A program made the translations under genes and the position numbers. The notes below the pieces were generated by a model. It did no database searches. It saw nothing but the letters and a program-made list of their open reading frames with translations, and was not told where the DNA came from. A DNA stretch of 64,000 nt from the NCBI RefSeq assembly GCF_010093345.1, contig NZ_PDWT01000007.1, positions 1 through 64,000 of the forward strand, written 5' to 3'. This DNA comes from Pseudoxanthomonas yeongjuensis (GTDB lineage: Bacteria; Pseudomonadota; Gammaproteobacteria; Xanthomonadales; Xanthomonadaceae). This document shows, one piece after another, positions 1 to 17,272 of the stretch. Every line of letters starts with the position of its first letter. The stretch's first letter is position 1.

Positions 1-5
1 CAGCC

Positions 6-1196
6 ATGGCAAAGGGTAAATTCGAACGCACCAAGCCGCACGTGAACGTGGGCACGATTGGTCACGTGGACCACGGCAAGACGACGCTGACGGCGGCGCT
101 GACGAAGATCGGTGCCGAGCGCTTTGGCGGCGAATTCAAGGGATACGACCAGATCGACGCGGCGCCGGAAGAGAAGGCGCGCGGGATCACGATTTCCACG
201 GCGCACGTGGAATACGAGTCGGCCAACCGCCATTACGCGCACGTCGATTGCCCGGGCCACGCCGACTACGTGAAGAACATGATCACCGGTGCGGCGCAGA
301 TGGACGGCGCGATCCTGGTGTGCTCGGCCGCGGACGGCCCGATGCCGCAGACCCGCGAGCACATCCTGCTGTCGCGCCAGGTCGGCGTGCCGCACATCGT
401 GGTGTACCTGAACAAGGCCGACATGGTGGACGACGCCGAGCTGCTGGAGCTGGTGGAGATGGAAGTCCGCGAGCTGCTGAGCAAGTACGACTTTCCGGGC
501 GACGACACCCCGATCATCCATGGTTCGGCGCGCCTGGCGCTGGAAGGCGACCAGAGCGAGATCGGCGTGCCGTCGATCCTGAAGCTGGTGGACGCGCTGG
601 ACAGCTTCATCCCGTTGCCCGAGCGCGACGTGGACAAGCCGTTCCTGATGCCGGTGGAAGACGTGTTCTCGATCTCCGGCCGCGGCACGGTGGTGACCGG
701 CCGTATCGAGCGCGGCGTGATCAAGGTGGGCGAGGAAATCGAGATCGTGGGTATCCGCGATACGCAGAAGACCACGGTCACCGGCGTCGAGATGTTCCGC
801 AAGCTGCTGGACCAGGGCCAGGCGGGCGACAATGCCGGCCTGCTGCTGCGCGGCACCAAGCGTGACGACGTGGAGCGCGGCCAGGTGCTGTGCAAGCCGG
901 GTTCGATCAAGCCGCACACCGAGTTCGAGGCCGAGGTCTACGTCCTGTCCAAGGACGAGGGCGGCCGTCACACGCCGTTCTTCAAGGGTTACCGTCCGCA
1001 GTTCTACTTCCGCACCACCGACATCACGGGCGCTTGCGAGCTGCCGGAAGGCGTGGAGATGGTGATGCCGGGCGACAACGTGAAGATGGCGGTGACGCTG
1101 ATCAACCCGGTTGCGATGGACGAAGGCCTGCGTTTCGCGATCCGCGAAGGCGGCCGCACGGTCGGCGCCGGCGTGGTGGCGAAAATCATCAAATAA
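6..1196 (+). CDS. tuf: Elongation factor Tu, copy 1
   Basis: EF-Tu carries aminoacyl-tRNA to the ribosomal A site as a GTP complex. The 396-residue protein has the P-loop GHVDHGKT at residues 19-26, a DCPGH switch-II motif near 81 and NKAD near 136, followed by the two beta-barrel domains, so it is full length. The protein is identical to the second copy at 17273, and the DNA matches up to the last codon, where this copy reads AAA TAA and the other AAG TGA. Only five bases precede the start, so its own ribosome binding site lies outside the window. It is followed by tRNA-Trp and secE-nusG, as in Xanthomonas. Confidence 0.98.
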   Translation: MAKGKFERTKPHVNVGTIGHVDHGKTTLTAALTKIGAERFGGEFKGYDQIDAAPEEKARGITISTAHVEYESANRHYAHVDCPGHADYVKNMITGAAQMDGAILVCSAADGPMPQTREHILLSRQVGVPHIVVYLNKADMVDDAELLELVEMEVRELLSKYDFPGDDTPIIHGSARLALEGDQSEIGVPSILKLVDALDSFIPLPERDVDKPFLMPVEDVFSISGRGTVVTGRIERGVIKVGEEIEIVGIRDTQKTTVTGVEMFRKLLDQGQAGDNAGLLLRGTKRDDVERGQVLCKPGSIKPHTEFEAEVYVLSKDEGGRHTPFFKGYRPQFYFRTTDITGACELPEGVEMVMPGDNVKMAVTLINPVAMDEGLRFAIREGGRTVGAGVVAKIIK

Positions 1197-1240
1197 GCGG
1201 TTTGCATAGCCGGCGATTCGCCTCGCTGGATGGTGCGAAT

Positions 1241-1264
1241 GGCGGGCCGAACTTTCGGTCCGCC
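1241..1264 (+). terminator. Hairpin between tuf copy 1 and tRNA-Trp
   Basis: A 10-bp stem (GGCGGGCCGA with TCGGTCCGCC, one G-U pair) closes a 4-base loop 45 bases after the tuf stop codon. No T run follows, so it is more likely a 3' stabiliser, a processing site ahead of the tRNA or a weak attenuator than a strong intrinsic terminator. Confidence 0.45.
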
Positions 1265-1296
1265 TTCGCCGTCTGAAGAGTCGGCAATAAACAAAT

Positions 1297-1372
<76 letters not shown>

Positions 1373-1427
1373 TCTGGAATGCGTAGCCGACGGGTCGGTG
1401 GTTACGGTCGCAAACACGAAGAGTCGG

Positions 1428-1820
1428 ATGAACAGCAAGGTCGAACGTTCCAAAGCCGCCGCGTCCTCCGCTGGCGACATCGCCAAATACGCCCTGGCGC
1501 TCGCGCTGGTACTGGTGGGTCTGGTGGTGTGGTGGTGGTTCGCGGGTCAGTGGGCAACGCCGTTGCGCGCGCTGGCCGTGGTCGCTGGCCTGGTGCTGGG
1601 TGCGGTGGTTTTCCTGGGCACGGCCAAGGGCCGCGATACCAAGGAGTTCCTGGTCGAGTCGCGTTTCGAGCTGCGCAAGGTGGTCTGGCCGACCCGCCAG
1701 GAAGCCCTGCGCATGACCTGGGTGGTGAGCATCGTGGTCGTGATCCTCAGCCTGCTGCTTGGCGGCTTCGACTGGGTGATCCAGGGGCTGCTGAAATTGT
1801 TCTTTACCCTGGGCCGTTGA
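1428..1820 (+). CDS. secE: Preprotein translocase subunit SecE
   Basis: SecE clamps the SecY channel in the inner membrane. The 130-residue protein has three hydrophobic segments (about 21-40, 47-68 and 99-125), the three-span gammaproteobacterial form. The family signature [13 protein letters not shown] lies on the cytoplasmic loop before the last span. The ATG at 1428 is chosen because upstream in-frame codons run through the tRNA gene. It starts 55 bases after the tRNA and is followed 13 bases later by nusG, the usual secE-nusG pair. Its partner SecY is encoded at 28316. Confidence 0.95.
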   Translation: MNSKVERSKAAASSAGDIAKYALALALVLVGLVVWWWFAGQWATPLRALAVVAGLVLGAVVFLGTAKGRDTKEFLVESRFELRKVVWPTRQEALRMTWVVSIVVVILSLLLGGFDWVIQGLLKLFFTLGR

Positions 1821-1833
1821 GGAGAAAACCGCA

Positions 1834-2391
1834 GTGAAGCGTTGGTATGTCGTACACGCCTATTCGGGCTTCGAGAAATCGGTGGCGCAGGCGCTGCGTG
1901 ACCGCATCGTCCGCAACGACATGCAGGAGCGTTTTGGCGACGTGCTGGTGCCGACCGAGGAAGTGATCGAAATGCGCGCCGGCCAGAAGCGCCGTTCCGA
2001 GCGCAAGTTCTTCCCCGGTTACGTGCTGGTGCAGATCGAGACCCACGAGGAAGCGGGCATCCCGCGCATGGACAACGAGAGCTGGCACCTGGTGAAGGAG
2101 ACTTCCAAGGTCCTGGGTTTCATCGGCGGCACCGCCGACCGTCCGTTGCCGATCCGCGACGAGGAGGCCGACGCCATCCTCCAGCGCGTGCAGGACGGGG
2201 TCGAGAAGCCGCGTCCGAAGGTGCTGTTCGAGCCGGGCCAGATGGTGCGCGTCACCGAGGGTCCGTTCAACGACTTCAACGGTGTGGTCGAGGAAGTGAA
2301 TTACGAGAAGAGCCGCGTGCGCGTGGCTGTTCTGATTTTCGGGCGTTCCACGCCGGTCGAACTCGAGTTCGGCCAGGTCGAGAAAGCCTAA
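1834..2391 (+). CDS. nusG: Transcription termination/antitermination factor NusG
   Basis: NusG binds RNA polymerase through its N-terminal domain and connects it to Rho or to ribosomal protein S10 through its KOW domain. The 185-residue protein begins with the typical [12 protein letters not shown], has the FFPGYVLV segment in the NGN domain, and ends with the KOW motif around [18 protein letters not shown]. It forms an operon with secE. A heptamer palindrome begins six bases after its stop, so readthrough into rplK would pass through that structure. Confidence 0.97.
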   Translation: MKRWYVVHAYSGFEKSVAQALRDRIVRNDMQERFGDVLVPTEEVIEMRAGQKRRSERKFFPGYVLVQIETHEEAGIPRMDNESWHLVKETSKVLGFIGGTADRPLPIRDEEADAILQRVQDGVEKPRPKVLFEPGQMVRVTEGPFNDFNGVVEEVNYEKSRVRVAVLIFGRSTPVELEFGQVEKA

Positions 2392-2396
2392 AAGGC

Positions 2397-2472
2397 AGTG
2401 GAGAGTGCGGAGGAGTGAGTGGGGAAGTAAAAGCCGCTCCCTCTCGTTCCTCGTTTCTCTCCACTAGTTTCT
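2397..2472. repeat. Heptamer-built palindrome, copy 1 (nusG-rplK)
   Basis: The outermost 9 bp pair perfectly (AGTGGAGAG with CTCTCCACT). The left arm reads as 7-base units such as GTGGAGA, GTGCGGA and GGAGTGA, and the right arm as TCCCTCT, CGTTCCT and CGTTTCT. The centre has GTAAAAGC, as in copy 2. In RNA it would form an imperfect long hairpin just upstream of rplK. Confidence 0.7.
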
Positions 2473-2479
2473 AAACCAA

Positions 2480-2537
2480 AGGAGGAGTCCCGCAGTCGCA
2501 AGACGTGCAGACGCTTGAACTCCAGGAGTAAATCGAG
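2480..2537 (+). promoter_or_regulatory. Possible L1-binding leader of rplKA
   Basis: In enterobacteria ribosomal protein L1 represses its own operon by binding an rRNA-like hairpin just before rplK. This leader contains GGAGT and a later ACTCC that can pair around a short irregular loop ending at the AGGAG ribosome binding site of rplK. The position and the pairing that masks the start region fit. I could not fold it rigorously, so the call is tentative. Confidence 0.35.
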
Positions 2538-2966
2538 ATGGCAAAGAAAGTAGTCGGTTACATCAAACTGCAGGTCAAGGCCGGGCAGGCGAATCCGTCG
2601 CCGCCGGTCGGCCCTGCGCTGGGCCAGCGCGGCCTGAACATCATGGAATTCTGCAAGGCGTTCAACGCCGCCACGCAGAAGCTGGAGCCGGGCCTGCCCA
2701 CTCCGGTCATCATCACGGCCTATTCCGACCGTACCTTCACCTTCATCACCAAGAGCACCCCGGCCACCGTGCTGCTCAAGAAGGCGGCGGGTGTCACCTC
2801 CGGTTCCAAGCGCCCCAACACCGAAAAGGTGGGCAAGGTCACCCGCAAGCAGCTCGAAGACATCGCCAAGGCGAAGGAAGCCGACCTGACCGCGGCCGAG
2901 CTGGAAGCGGCGGTGCGTACGATTGCGGGTTCGGCCCGCAGCATGGGCTTGACGGTAGAGGGCTAA
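2538..2966 (+). CDS. rplK: 50S ribosomal protein L11
   Basis: L11 forms part of the GTPase-associated centre with L10-L7/L12. The 142 residues cover the whole family: an N-terminal domain with the proline-rich stretch [17 protein letters not shown] that contacts translation factors, then the RNA-binding C-terminal domain with the glycine-rich GSARSMGL end. AGGAG lies six bases before the ATG. rplA begins four bases after the stop, the conserved L11-L1 pair. Confidence 0.98.
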   Translation: MAKKVVGYIKLQVKAGQANPSPPVGPALGQRGLNIMEFCKAFNAATQKLEPGLPTPVIITAYSDRTFTFITKSTPATVLLKKAAGVTSGSKRPNTEKVGKVTRKQLEDIAKAKEADLTAAELEAAVRTIAGSARSMGLTVEG

Positions 2967-2970
2967 GACG

Positions 2971-3669
2971 ATGGCACAGACCAAACGACAGAAAGCGATC
3001 TTTGCCGCGGTGACCCCGGGCAAGGCGTACTCCATTGACGACGCGCTGAAGATCGTCAAGGACAACAGCAAGACCAAGTTCGTGGAAGCCGTCGACGTGG
3101 CCGTGCGCCTCGGCGTGGATGCCAAGAAGTCCGACCAGCAGGTGCGCGGTTCCACCGTGTTGCCCGCCGGCACCGGCAAGTCGGTGCGCGTGGCGGTGTT
3201 CGCACCGGCCGGCGCCAAGGCCGACGAAGCCATCGCCGCCGGCGCGGAAGCCGTGGGCATGGACGACCTGGCCGAGAAGATGCTGGCCGGCGACCTGAAC
3301 TACGACGTGGTCATCGCCACGCCGGACGCGATGCGCGTGGTCGGCAAGCTGGGCCAGGTGCTGGGCCCGCGCGGCCTGATGCCGAACCCGAAGGTCGGCA
3401 CCGTTTCGCCGAACCCGGCCGAAGCGGTGAAGAACGCCAAGTCGGGCCAGGTGCGTTACCGCACCGACAAGGCCGGCATCATCCATTGCACCCTGGGCAA
3501 GGCCAGCTTCGACGATGCCTCGTTGAAGTCCAACCTGACCGCGCTGCTGCTGGACCTGGTCAAGGCCAAGCCGTCGACCGCCAAGGGCACCTACCTGCAG
3601 AAGATCTCGCTCAGCTCGACCATGGGCCCCGGCGTGACCGTGGATCTGTCCTCGCTGAGCCTGAAATAA
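2971..3669 (+). CDS. rplA: 50S ribosomal protein L1
   Basis: L1 forms the mobile stalk that helps release deacylated tRNA from the E site, and in enterobacteria it also represses rplKA. The 232-residue protein has the expected length. The conserved block [19 protein letters not shown] is in the middle and the [10 protein letters not shown] motif is near the C terminus. It is cotranscribed with rplK. The second heptamer palindrome begins immediately after its stop codon. Confidence 0.98.
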   Translation: MAQTKRQKAIFAAVTPGKAYSIDDALKIVKDNSKTKFVEAVDVAVRLGVDAKKSDQQVRGSTVLPAGTGKSVRVAVFAPAGAKADEAIAAGAEAVGMDDLAEKMLAGDLNYDVVIATPDAMRVVGKLGQVLGPRGLMPNPKVGTVSPNPAEAVKNAKSGQVRYRTDKAGIIHCTLGKASFDDASLKSNLTALLLDLVKAKPSTAKGTYLQKISLSSTMGPGVTVDLSSLSLK

Positions 3670-3673
3670 GTAA

Positions 3674-3764
3674 GAAAGTAGGAACGAGTAACGAGGAGTG
3701 AGGAACGAGTAAAAGCAACGGCGCAAGCGGTTCACTCGTTTCTCGTTCCTCTCCACTCGTTTCT
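3674..3764. repeat. Heptamer-built palindrome, copy 2 (rplA-rplJ)
   Basis: The left arm is a run of 7-base units (GGAACGA, GTAACGA, GGAGTGA, GGAACGA) and the right arm is the complementary kind (TCACTCG, TTTCTCG, TTCCTCT, CCACTCG). They are separated by a GC-rich centre that includes GTAAAAGC. The 23 bases at 3695-3717 recur, with one mismatch, on the opposite strand at 54710-54732. Confidence 0.8.
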
Positions 3765-4075
3765 GGAAATTTTGAGGGCAATCGCGAAAGGCTCCGGCCC
3801 AAAGCGATAGCTGTCAAAGACCGCAGGCGCGGTCGGCGCATATCGATGACGGGCACGGAAGCTTGGTTACGGCACGGAGTCGCCGTCGATGCAGCGGGAT
3901 CGCTTAATTCGACCTTTTTTATGGGTCGGGCCGGCGTAGATGGTGCCGCCTTCTGGAAATCTTTCTGGAAAGGCCACCACCGGGATGCCAATCCGGCGTC
4001 CCCGGTGCCCAGGACGGGCACCGCCCAGGACCGCAAGCGGCAGGAGCCGTGAGCGGAGTTCATTTGGAGGAGTGT
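3765..4075 (+). promoter_or_regulatory. Long rplJL leader (L10-type autoregulation likely)
   Basis: A 311-base stretch without a gene separates copy 2 of the palindrome from rplJ. In enterobacteria the rplJ leader is bound by the L10-L12 complex to repress translation, and a leader of this size fits that role. It contains a GC-rich centre with several possible stems, and a T6 run near 3916-3921 after an AT-rich patch. It ends in GGAGG at 4066-4070, a strong ribosome binding site for rplJ. I see no open frame with coding character. Confidence 0.45.
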
Positions 4076-4705
4076 ATGGCTCTAAATCTGTCTCAGAAGC
4101 AAGAAGTTGTAGCCGAGCTGGCAGATGTCGCCGCCAAGGCCCACTCCTTGATTGCTGCCGAGTACGCAGGCATCACGGTCGGTCAAATGACCACGATGCG
4201 CAAGAAGGCTCGCGAAAACGGTGTGTACTTGAAAGTCGTCAAGAACACCCTGGCTTCGCGCGCGGTCGAGGGTACCGAATACGAGTGCGTCAAGGACTCG
4301 CTGGTCGGTCCCCTGGTCTATGCGTTCTCGACGGAAGAACCCGGCGCCGCCGGTCGTCTGATCAAGGAATTCGCCAAGGGCAACGACAAGCTGCAGCCCA
4401 AGCTCGTAGTCGTGGGTGGCCAGATGTACCCGGCCAGCCATGTCGACGTGTTGGCCTCGTTGCCGACCCGCGAGCAGGCCCTGGCCATGCTGGCACGCGT
4501 GCTCGCCGAACCGGCAAGCATGTTCGCCCGCGCGATCAAGGCAGTGGGCGACAAGCTGGGCGGAGGCGACGCTGCTGTTGAAGCAAGCGCTGCCGACGCA
4601 TCGGCCGAAGCCCCGGCTGAAACCTCGGTTGAAGCGGTACCCGAAGTCGCGGCAGCAACCCCAGTGGAAGCAGCCCCGGCCGAAACCCCGGCCGATCCGG
4701 CCTGA
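4076..4705 (+). CDS. rplJ: 50S ribosomal protein L10 with acidic Ala/Pro/Glu tail
   Basis: L10 anchors L7/L12 dimers to the 23S GTPase centre. The ATG at 4076 is chosen for its GGAGG site; an in-frame ATG at 4049 lacks one. Residues 1-163 are an ordinary L10, with the N-terminal RNA-binding globe and the helix carrying [11 protein letters not shown] that binds L7/L12. The last 45 residues or so are a low-complexity tail of Ala, Pro, Glu and Thr, making 209 residues against about 165 in Escherichia coli. rplL follows 56 bases later. Confidence 0.96.
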   Translation: MALNLSQKQEVVAELADVAAKAHSLIAAEYAGITVGQMTTMRKKARENGVYLKVVKNTLASRAVEGTEYECVKDSLVGPLVYAFSTEEPGAAGRLIKEFAKGNDKLQPKLVVVGGQMYPASHVDVLASLPTREQALAMLARVLAEPASMFARAIKAVGDKLGGGDAAVEASAADASAEAPAETSVEAVPEVAAATPVEAAPAETPADPA

Positions 4706-4761
4706 GTTCGCACCGCAATCACTGAAACCCATCCCAGAAATATTTTCCGAAGGTAATCAAC

Positions 4762-5133
4762 ATGTCCCTGTCTAACGAACAGATCGTCGACGCAGTCGCT
4801 GAAAAGTCCCTCATGGAAGTGATGGAGCTGGTCAAGGCGATCGAAGAAAAGTTTGGCGTCTCCGCCGCCGCCCCGGTCGCCGCTGCCGCTGCCGCTGCCG
4901 GTCCGGCCGCTGCCGTCGAAGAGCAGACCGAGTTCAACGTCATCCTGAAGTCCGCCGGCGACAAGAAGGTCGAGGTCATCAAGGCCGTCCGCGCCATCAC
5001 CGGCCTGGGCCTGAAAGAAGCCAAAGACCTCACCGAAGCCGGTGGCGTGGTCAAGGAAGGCGCCTCGAAGGACGACGCCGCGAAGTTCAAGAAGGACCTC
5101 GAAGCCGCCGGTGCGACTGTCGAAGTGAAGTAA
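4762..5133 (+). CDS. rplL: 50S ribosomal protein L7/L12
   Basis: L7/L12 is the multicopy stalk protein that recruits and stimulates EF-Tu, EF-G and other GTPases. The 123-residue protein has the N-terminal dimerisation and L10-binding helices, an Ala/Pro/Gly hinge at about 34-51, and the C-terminal domain with the factor-binding [15 protein letters not shown] stretch. A hairpin and another palindrome lie between it and rpoB, where many bacteria reduce transcription. Confidence 0.98.
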   Translation: MSLSNEQIVDAVAEKSLMEVMELVKAIEEKFGVSAAAPVAAAAAAAGPAAAVEEQTEFNVILKSAGDKKVEVIKAVRAITGLGLKEAKDLTEAGGVVKEGASKDDAAKFKKDLEAAGATVEVK

Positions 5134-5165
5134 GCGGTATCCGCCGCCATTCAACATCGGCGGCA

Positions 5166-5202
5166 GACCGAGGCCGGGGGCGCAAGCCCCTGGCCTTCGG
5201 TC
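5166..5202 (+). terminator. Attenuator-like hairpin between rplL and rpoB
   Basis: GACCGAGGCC...GGCC(T)TCGGTC forms a stem of about 16 bp with a GCAA tetraloop-like centre, 32 bases after rplL. A clean T run is missing (GTTGTTG follows). The known rplL-rpoB attenuator and RNase III site of Escherichia coli occupy the same place, so partial termination or processing is the likely role. Confidence 0.6.
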
Positions 5203-5230
5203 GTTGTTGAGATGCACCACTAAAAACCCG

Positions 5231-5303
5231 AGTTGGTAGTTGGAAGTAGCAAGAGAAGGCGTGCTGGTGCCGGCAATACCAGCGACTTCCAACTGACGAT
5301 TTT
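5231..5303. repeat. Heptamer-type palindrome, copy 4 (rplL-rpoB)
   Basis: The left arm AGTTGGT AGTTGGA AGTAGC pairs with GCGACTTCCAACTGACG on the right. Within it, GCTGGT and ACCAGC form an inner stem. It shares the 7-base periodicity of the other copies but uses different unit sequences, so it is a relative in design and not a close copy. Confidence 0.55.
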
Positions 5304-5392
5304 CCCGCTCCGCGCAGGCTCCCTGTCGCGGACAGCATGTTCCCCCCGGACCCGCGGACGCGCGGCTCCCAGATGAAAAGGCGATAAGTCAC

Positions 5393-9544
<4,152 letters not shown>

Positions 9545-9555
9545 TGTGAACCGGA

Positions 9556-9582
9556 GCCGGCCGCGCATTAGCGCCGGCCGGC
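9556..9582 (+). other. GC-rich hairpin between rpoB and rpoC
   Basis: GCCGGCCGCGC and GCGCCGGCCGGC pair around an ATTA loop with one bulge, 12 bases after the rpoB stop. No T run follows. It probably stabilises or separates the rpoB and rpoC messages and is unlikely to end transcription. Confidence 0.5.
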
Positions 9583-9643
9583 CCCGCGACCGTTGCCCGC
9601 CACTCCCTCGACACCAGATTTTCCTCCTACCCGGAGAAACAAA

Positions 9644-13876
<4,233 letters not shown>

Positions 13877-13925
13877 GCGGCAGGCCCCTTCCGGCATGGC
13901 TGGGCAGGGGCGGACCAAGAGAAAT

Positions 13926-14049
13926 GGGGCGCAGGAGGCGCCCCGTGTTCCGGCCCCGGATGGGCCAGCAGGCCGGACCCGTCAGTTGACGGGGTTTTAA
14001 CCTGCCAGCTATACTTTCCTGTCTCGGCGGGCCGTCATGCGGCCTGCCG
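13926..14049 (+). promoter_or_regulatory. str operon promoter cassette
   Basis: A hairpin GGGGCGC/GCGCCCC at 13926-13944 is followed by a -35 TTGACG (13986-13991), an 18-base spacer and a -10 TATACT (14010-14015). A second hairpin CGGCGGGCCG/CGGCCTGCCG (14025-14049) lies within the first bases of the transcript and is followed by TCATTTT. The -35 also lies inside the dyad CCCGTCA-GT-TGACGGG followed by GTTTT, which could terminate rpoBC transcripts. The same arrangement recurs before rpsJ. Confidence 0.75.
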
Positions 14050-14098
14050 TCATTTTCACGCACAAGGCTCCGGCCTTACATCCGAAGAATCCATAAAG

Positions 14099-14473
14099 AT
14101 GGCAACGATCAACCAGCTCGTCCGCAAGCCGCGGCAGGCCCCCACCTACAAGAGCCAGTCGCCCGCGCTGGACAAGTGCCCGCAGCGTCGCGGCGTGTGC
14201 ACGCGCGTCTACACCACCACCCCGAAGAAGCCGAACTCGGCGCTTCGCAAGGTGGCCAAGGTGCGCCTGACCAACCAGGAAGAAATCATCAGCTACATCG
14301 GTGGTGAAGGCCACAACCTGCAGGAGCACTCGGTGGTTCTGGTTCGCGGCGGCCGCGTCAAGGATCTTCCCGGCGTGCGTTACCACACCGTCCGCGGTTC
14401 GCTGGACGCCTCCGGCGTGACCAAGCGTCGCCAGGGCCGTTCCAAGTACGGCGCCAAGCGTCCGAAGGCTTAA
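14099..14473 (+). CDS. rpsL: 30S ribosomal protein S12
   Basis: S12 sits at the decoding centre and affects accuracy and streptomycin response. The 124-residue protein has the invariant [17 protein letters not shown] segment. Lys43 and Lys88, the usual sites of streptomycin-resistance changes, are both lysine, so this is the sensitive-type sequence. It is the first gene of the str operon, about 80 bases after the -10 element, and rpsG follows after 11 bases. Confidence 0.98.
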   Translation: MATINQLVRKPRQAPTYKSQSPALDKCPQRRGVCTRVYTTTPKKPNSALRKVAKVRLTNQEEIISYIGGEGHNLQEHSVVLVRGGRVKDLPGVRYHTVRGSLDASGVTKRRQGRSKYGAKRPKA

Positions 14474-14484
14474 GGAAACAGATC

Positions 14485-14952
14485 ATGTCGCGTAAAGGCT
14501 CAACCCCACAGCGTACCGTCCTGCCGGATCCCAAGCACGGCAGCCACACCATCGCCCGTTTCATCAACATGGTCATGTACAGCGGCAAGAAGTCCGTCGC
14601 CGAGAAGATCGTGTACGGCGCCATGGATGTGATCGGCGAAAAGAACCCCAATGCCCTTGAGCTGGTCGAGAAGGCGCTGGACAACATCTCGCCGACGGTC
14701 GAAGTGAAGTCGCGCCGTGTCGGTGGCGCCACCTACCAAGTGCCGGTCGAAGTGCGTTCGTCGCGCCGCCTGGCCCTGGCCATGCGCTGGCTGATCGAGT
14801 CGGCGCGCAAGCGCGGCGAGAACTCGATGCCGCGCAAGCTGGCGGCCGAGCTGATCGATGCCTCGGAAAACCGTGGCGGCGCCATCAAGAAGCGTGAAGA
14901 AACCCACCGCATGGCGGAAGCGAACAAGGCGTTCGCGCACTACCGCTGGTGA
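14485..14952 (+). CDS. rpsG: 30S ribosomal protein S7
   Basis: S7 nucleates assembly of the 30S head and lines the E site; in enterobacteria it represses its own operon. The 155 residues start [20 protein letters not shown] and include the [15 protein letters not shown] beta-hairpin that reaches the E site. Length and sequence are normal. The 166-base gap to fusA holds two small palindromes but no gene. Confidence 0.98.
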   Translation: MSRKGSTPQRTVLPDPKHGSHTIARFINMVMYSGKKSVAEKIVYGAMDVIGEKNPNALELVEKALDNISPTVEVKSRRVGGATYQVPVEVRSSRRLALAMRWLIESARKRGENSMPRKLAAELIDASENRGGAIKKREETHRMAEANKAFAHYRW

Positions 14953-15118
14953 TTTGCCCGGGTCCGCGGGCGCTGCGTGTATCGCTGGCGTCTTGAATCG
15001 CGGACCCTTCGGCGCCATCTAGGCGCCCTTGCGGCGGTTTTCGCCGCATGACGAATCCGAAGGCCGCCCATGGGCGGCGTTCGGCCATCCGCAAACACAA
15101 AAACAAAGAGAGACTGTC

Positions 15119-17209
15119 GTGGCTCGCACCACTCCCATCGAGCGTTACCGCAACTTCGGCATCATGGCCCACATCGACGCGGGCAAGACCACCACGTCGG
15201 AACGCATCCTGTTCTACACCGGCGTCAGCCACAAGATCGGTGAAGTGCACGATGGCGCCGCGACCATGGATTGGATGGAGCAGGAGCAGGAGCGTGGCAT
15301 CACCATCACCTCCGCGGCGACCACGGCGTTCTGGAAAGGCATGGACAAGTCCATGCCCGAACACCGCTTCAACATCATCGACACCCCCGGACACGTCGAC
15401 TTCACCATCGAAGTCGAGCGTTCCCTGCGCGTGCTCGATGGCGCCGTATTCGTGCTTTGCGCCGTCGGCGGCGTGCAGCCGCAGTCGGAGACCGTGTGGC
15501 GCCAGGCCAACAAGTACTCCGTGCCGCGCATGGCGTTCGTCAACAAGATGGACCGTACCGGCGCCAACTTCGACAAGGTAGTCGGCCAGTTGCGTTCGCG
15601 CCTGGGCGCGTATGCCGTGCCGATGCAGGTGCCGGTGGGCGCCGAGGATGGTTTCGATGGCGTCATCGACCTGCTGAAAATGAAGCGTATCCACTGGGAT
15701 ACCGCCTCGCAGGGCACCATCTTCGAATACGGCGAAATCCCGGCCGACCTGCTTGAAAAGGCGACCGCTGCGCGCGCGTTCATGGTCGAGGCCGCGGCCG
15801 AAGCCACCGAAGAGCTGATGGACAAGTACCTCAATGAGGGCGAGTTGTCCGAGGCCGAGATCATCGACGGCTTGCGCCAGCGCACGCTGAAGGTCGAGAT
15901 CGTGCCTGTTTTCTGCGGCACCGCGTTCAAGAACAAGGGCGTGCAAGCCATGCTCGACGGCGTGGTCCACCTGTTGCCGTCGCCGGCCGACCGTCCGCCG
16001 GTTGCCGGCATCGACGAGGACGACAAGGAAGACACCCGTCCGGCCACCGATGCCGCTCCGTTCTCGGCGCTGGCATTCAAGATCATGACCGATCCGTTCG
16101 TGGGCTCGCTCACGTTCTTCCGTGTCTATTCGGGCATCCTCAACTCGGGCGACGCGGTGTACAACCCGGTCAAGTCGAAGAAGGAGCGCGTCGGCCGCAT
16201 CCTGCAGATGCACTCCAACGAGCGCAGCGAGATCAAGGAAGTGCGTGCGGGCGACATCGCCGCTGCGGTGGGTCTGAAGGACGTCACCACCGGCGACACG
16301 CTGTGCGCGCAGGACCACATCATCACCCTGGAGCGCATGATCTTCCCGGAGCCGGTCATCTCGATGGCGGTGGAACCGAAGACCAAGTCCGACCAGGAAA
16401 AGATGGGCGTCGCCCTCGGTCGCCTGGCCCAGGAAGATCCGTCGTTCCGCGTGCGCACCGACGAGGAATCCGGCCAGACCATCATCGCCGGCATGGGCGA
16501 GTTGCACCTGGACATCCTCGTGGACCGCATGAAGCGCGAGTTCAACGTGGAGGCCAACGTCGGCAAGCCGCAGGTCGCCTATCGCGAGACCATCCGCAAG
16601 TCGGTCAAGCAGGAAGGCAAGTTCGTGCGCCAGTCCGGCGGTCGCGGCCAGTACGGCCATATCGTCATCGAGATGGCGCCGCAGGAACGTGGCGTTGGTT
16701 TCTCGTTCGAGAACGCCATCGTCGGTGGCGTGGTGCCGAAGGAATACGTCACCGCTTCGGGCAAGGGTATCGAGGAAGCCATGAAGAGCGGTCCGCTCGC
16801 TGGCTTCCCGGTGGTGGACGTGGCGGTCAAGGCCGTGGACGGCTCGTTCCATGACGTGGACTCCAATGAAATGGCGTTCAAGGTCGCGGGCTCGATGGCG
16901 TTCAAGGAAGCCTTCGCCAAGGCCAGTCCGGTGCTGCTGGAGCCGATGATGAAGGTCGAGATCGTGACCCCCGAGGATTACCTCGGCGACGTGATGGGCG
17001 ACGTCAGCCGTCGTCGCGGCATCCTGCAGGGCCAGGAAGACAGTCCGTCGGGCAAGGTGATCAATGCCATGCTGCCGCTGGGCGAGATGTTCGGCTACGC
17101 CACCACGCTGCGCTCCATGTCGCAGGGCCGCGCCACCTTCACGATGGAATTCGACCATTACGCCGAAGCGCCGGCCAACATCGCCGAATCGGTCATCAAG
17201 AAGAACTGA
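15119..17209 (+). CDS. fusA: Elongation factor G
   Basis: EF-G drives translocation of tRNA and mRNA after peptide bond formation, and with RRF splits ribosomes. The GTG at 15119 is chosen because it gives the family start [25 protein letters not shown] behind a purine-rich AAAGAGAGA site; the in-frame ATG at 15029 would add 30 unrelated residues. The P-loop AHIDAGKT is at 17-24, followed by DTPGHVDF and NKMD motifs and domains II-V. The length is 696 residues. A small GC hairpin at 17215-17231 separates it from tuf copy 2. Confidence 0.97.
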   Translation: MARTTPIERYRNFGIMAHIDAGKTTTSERILFYTGVSHKIGEVHDGAATMDWMEQEQERGITITSAATTAFWKGMDKSMPEHRFNIIDTPGHVDFTIEVERSLRVLDGAVFVLCAVGGVQPQSETVWRQANKYSVPRMAFVNKMDRTGANFDKVVGQLRSRLGAYAVPMQVPVGAEDGFDGVIDLLKMKRIHWDTASQGTIFEYGEIPADLLEKATAARAFMVEAAAEATEELMDKYLNEGELSEAEIIDGLRQRTLKVEIVPVFCGTAFKNKGVQAMLDGVVHLLPSPADRPPVAGIDEDDKEDTRPATDAAPFSALAFKIMTDPFVGSLTFFRVYSGILNSGDAVYNPVKSKKERVGRILQMHSNERSEIKEVRAGDIAAAVGLKDVTTGDTLCAQDHIITLERMIFPEPVISMAVEPKTKSDQEKMGVALGRLAQEDPSFRVRTDEESGQTIIAGMGELHLDILVDRMKREFNVEANVGKPQVAYRETIRKSVKQEGKFVRQSGGRGQYGHIVIEMAPQERGVGFSFENAIVGGVVPKEYVTASGKGIEEAMKSGPLAGFPVVDVAVKAVDGSFHDVDSNEMAFKVAGSMAFKEAFAKASPVLLEPMMKVEIVTPEDYLGDVMGDVSRRRGILQGQEDSPSGKVINAMLPLGEMFGYATTLRSMSQGRATFTMEFDHYAEAPANIAESVIKKN

Positions 17210-17214
17210 GGGAT

Positions 17215-17231
17215 GCCGGCCCAGGGCCGGC
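17215..17231 (+). other. Small hairpin between fusA and tuf
   Basis: GCCGGCC and GGCCGGC pair around CAG and are followed by TTTC. The stem is short, so it may slow polymerase or mark a processing site between the two messages. Confidence 0.35.
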
Positions 17232-17272
17232 TTTCCCATTCAACGATCACAAGAATAGAAAGGTAGACAGCC

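Noticed and set aside
4911..4960. The Ala-rich stretch of rplL as a sign of frame error
   Set aside because: It is the normal flexible hinge of L7/L12.
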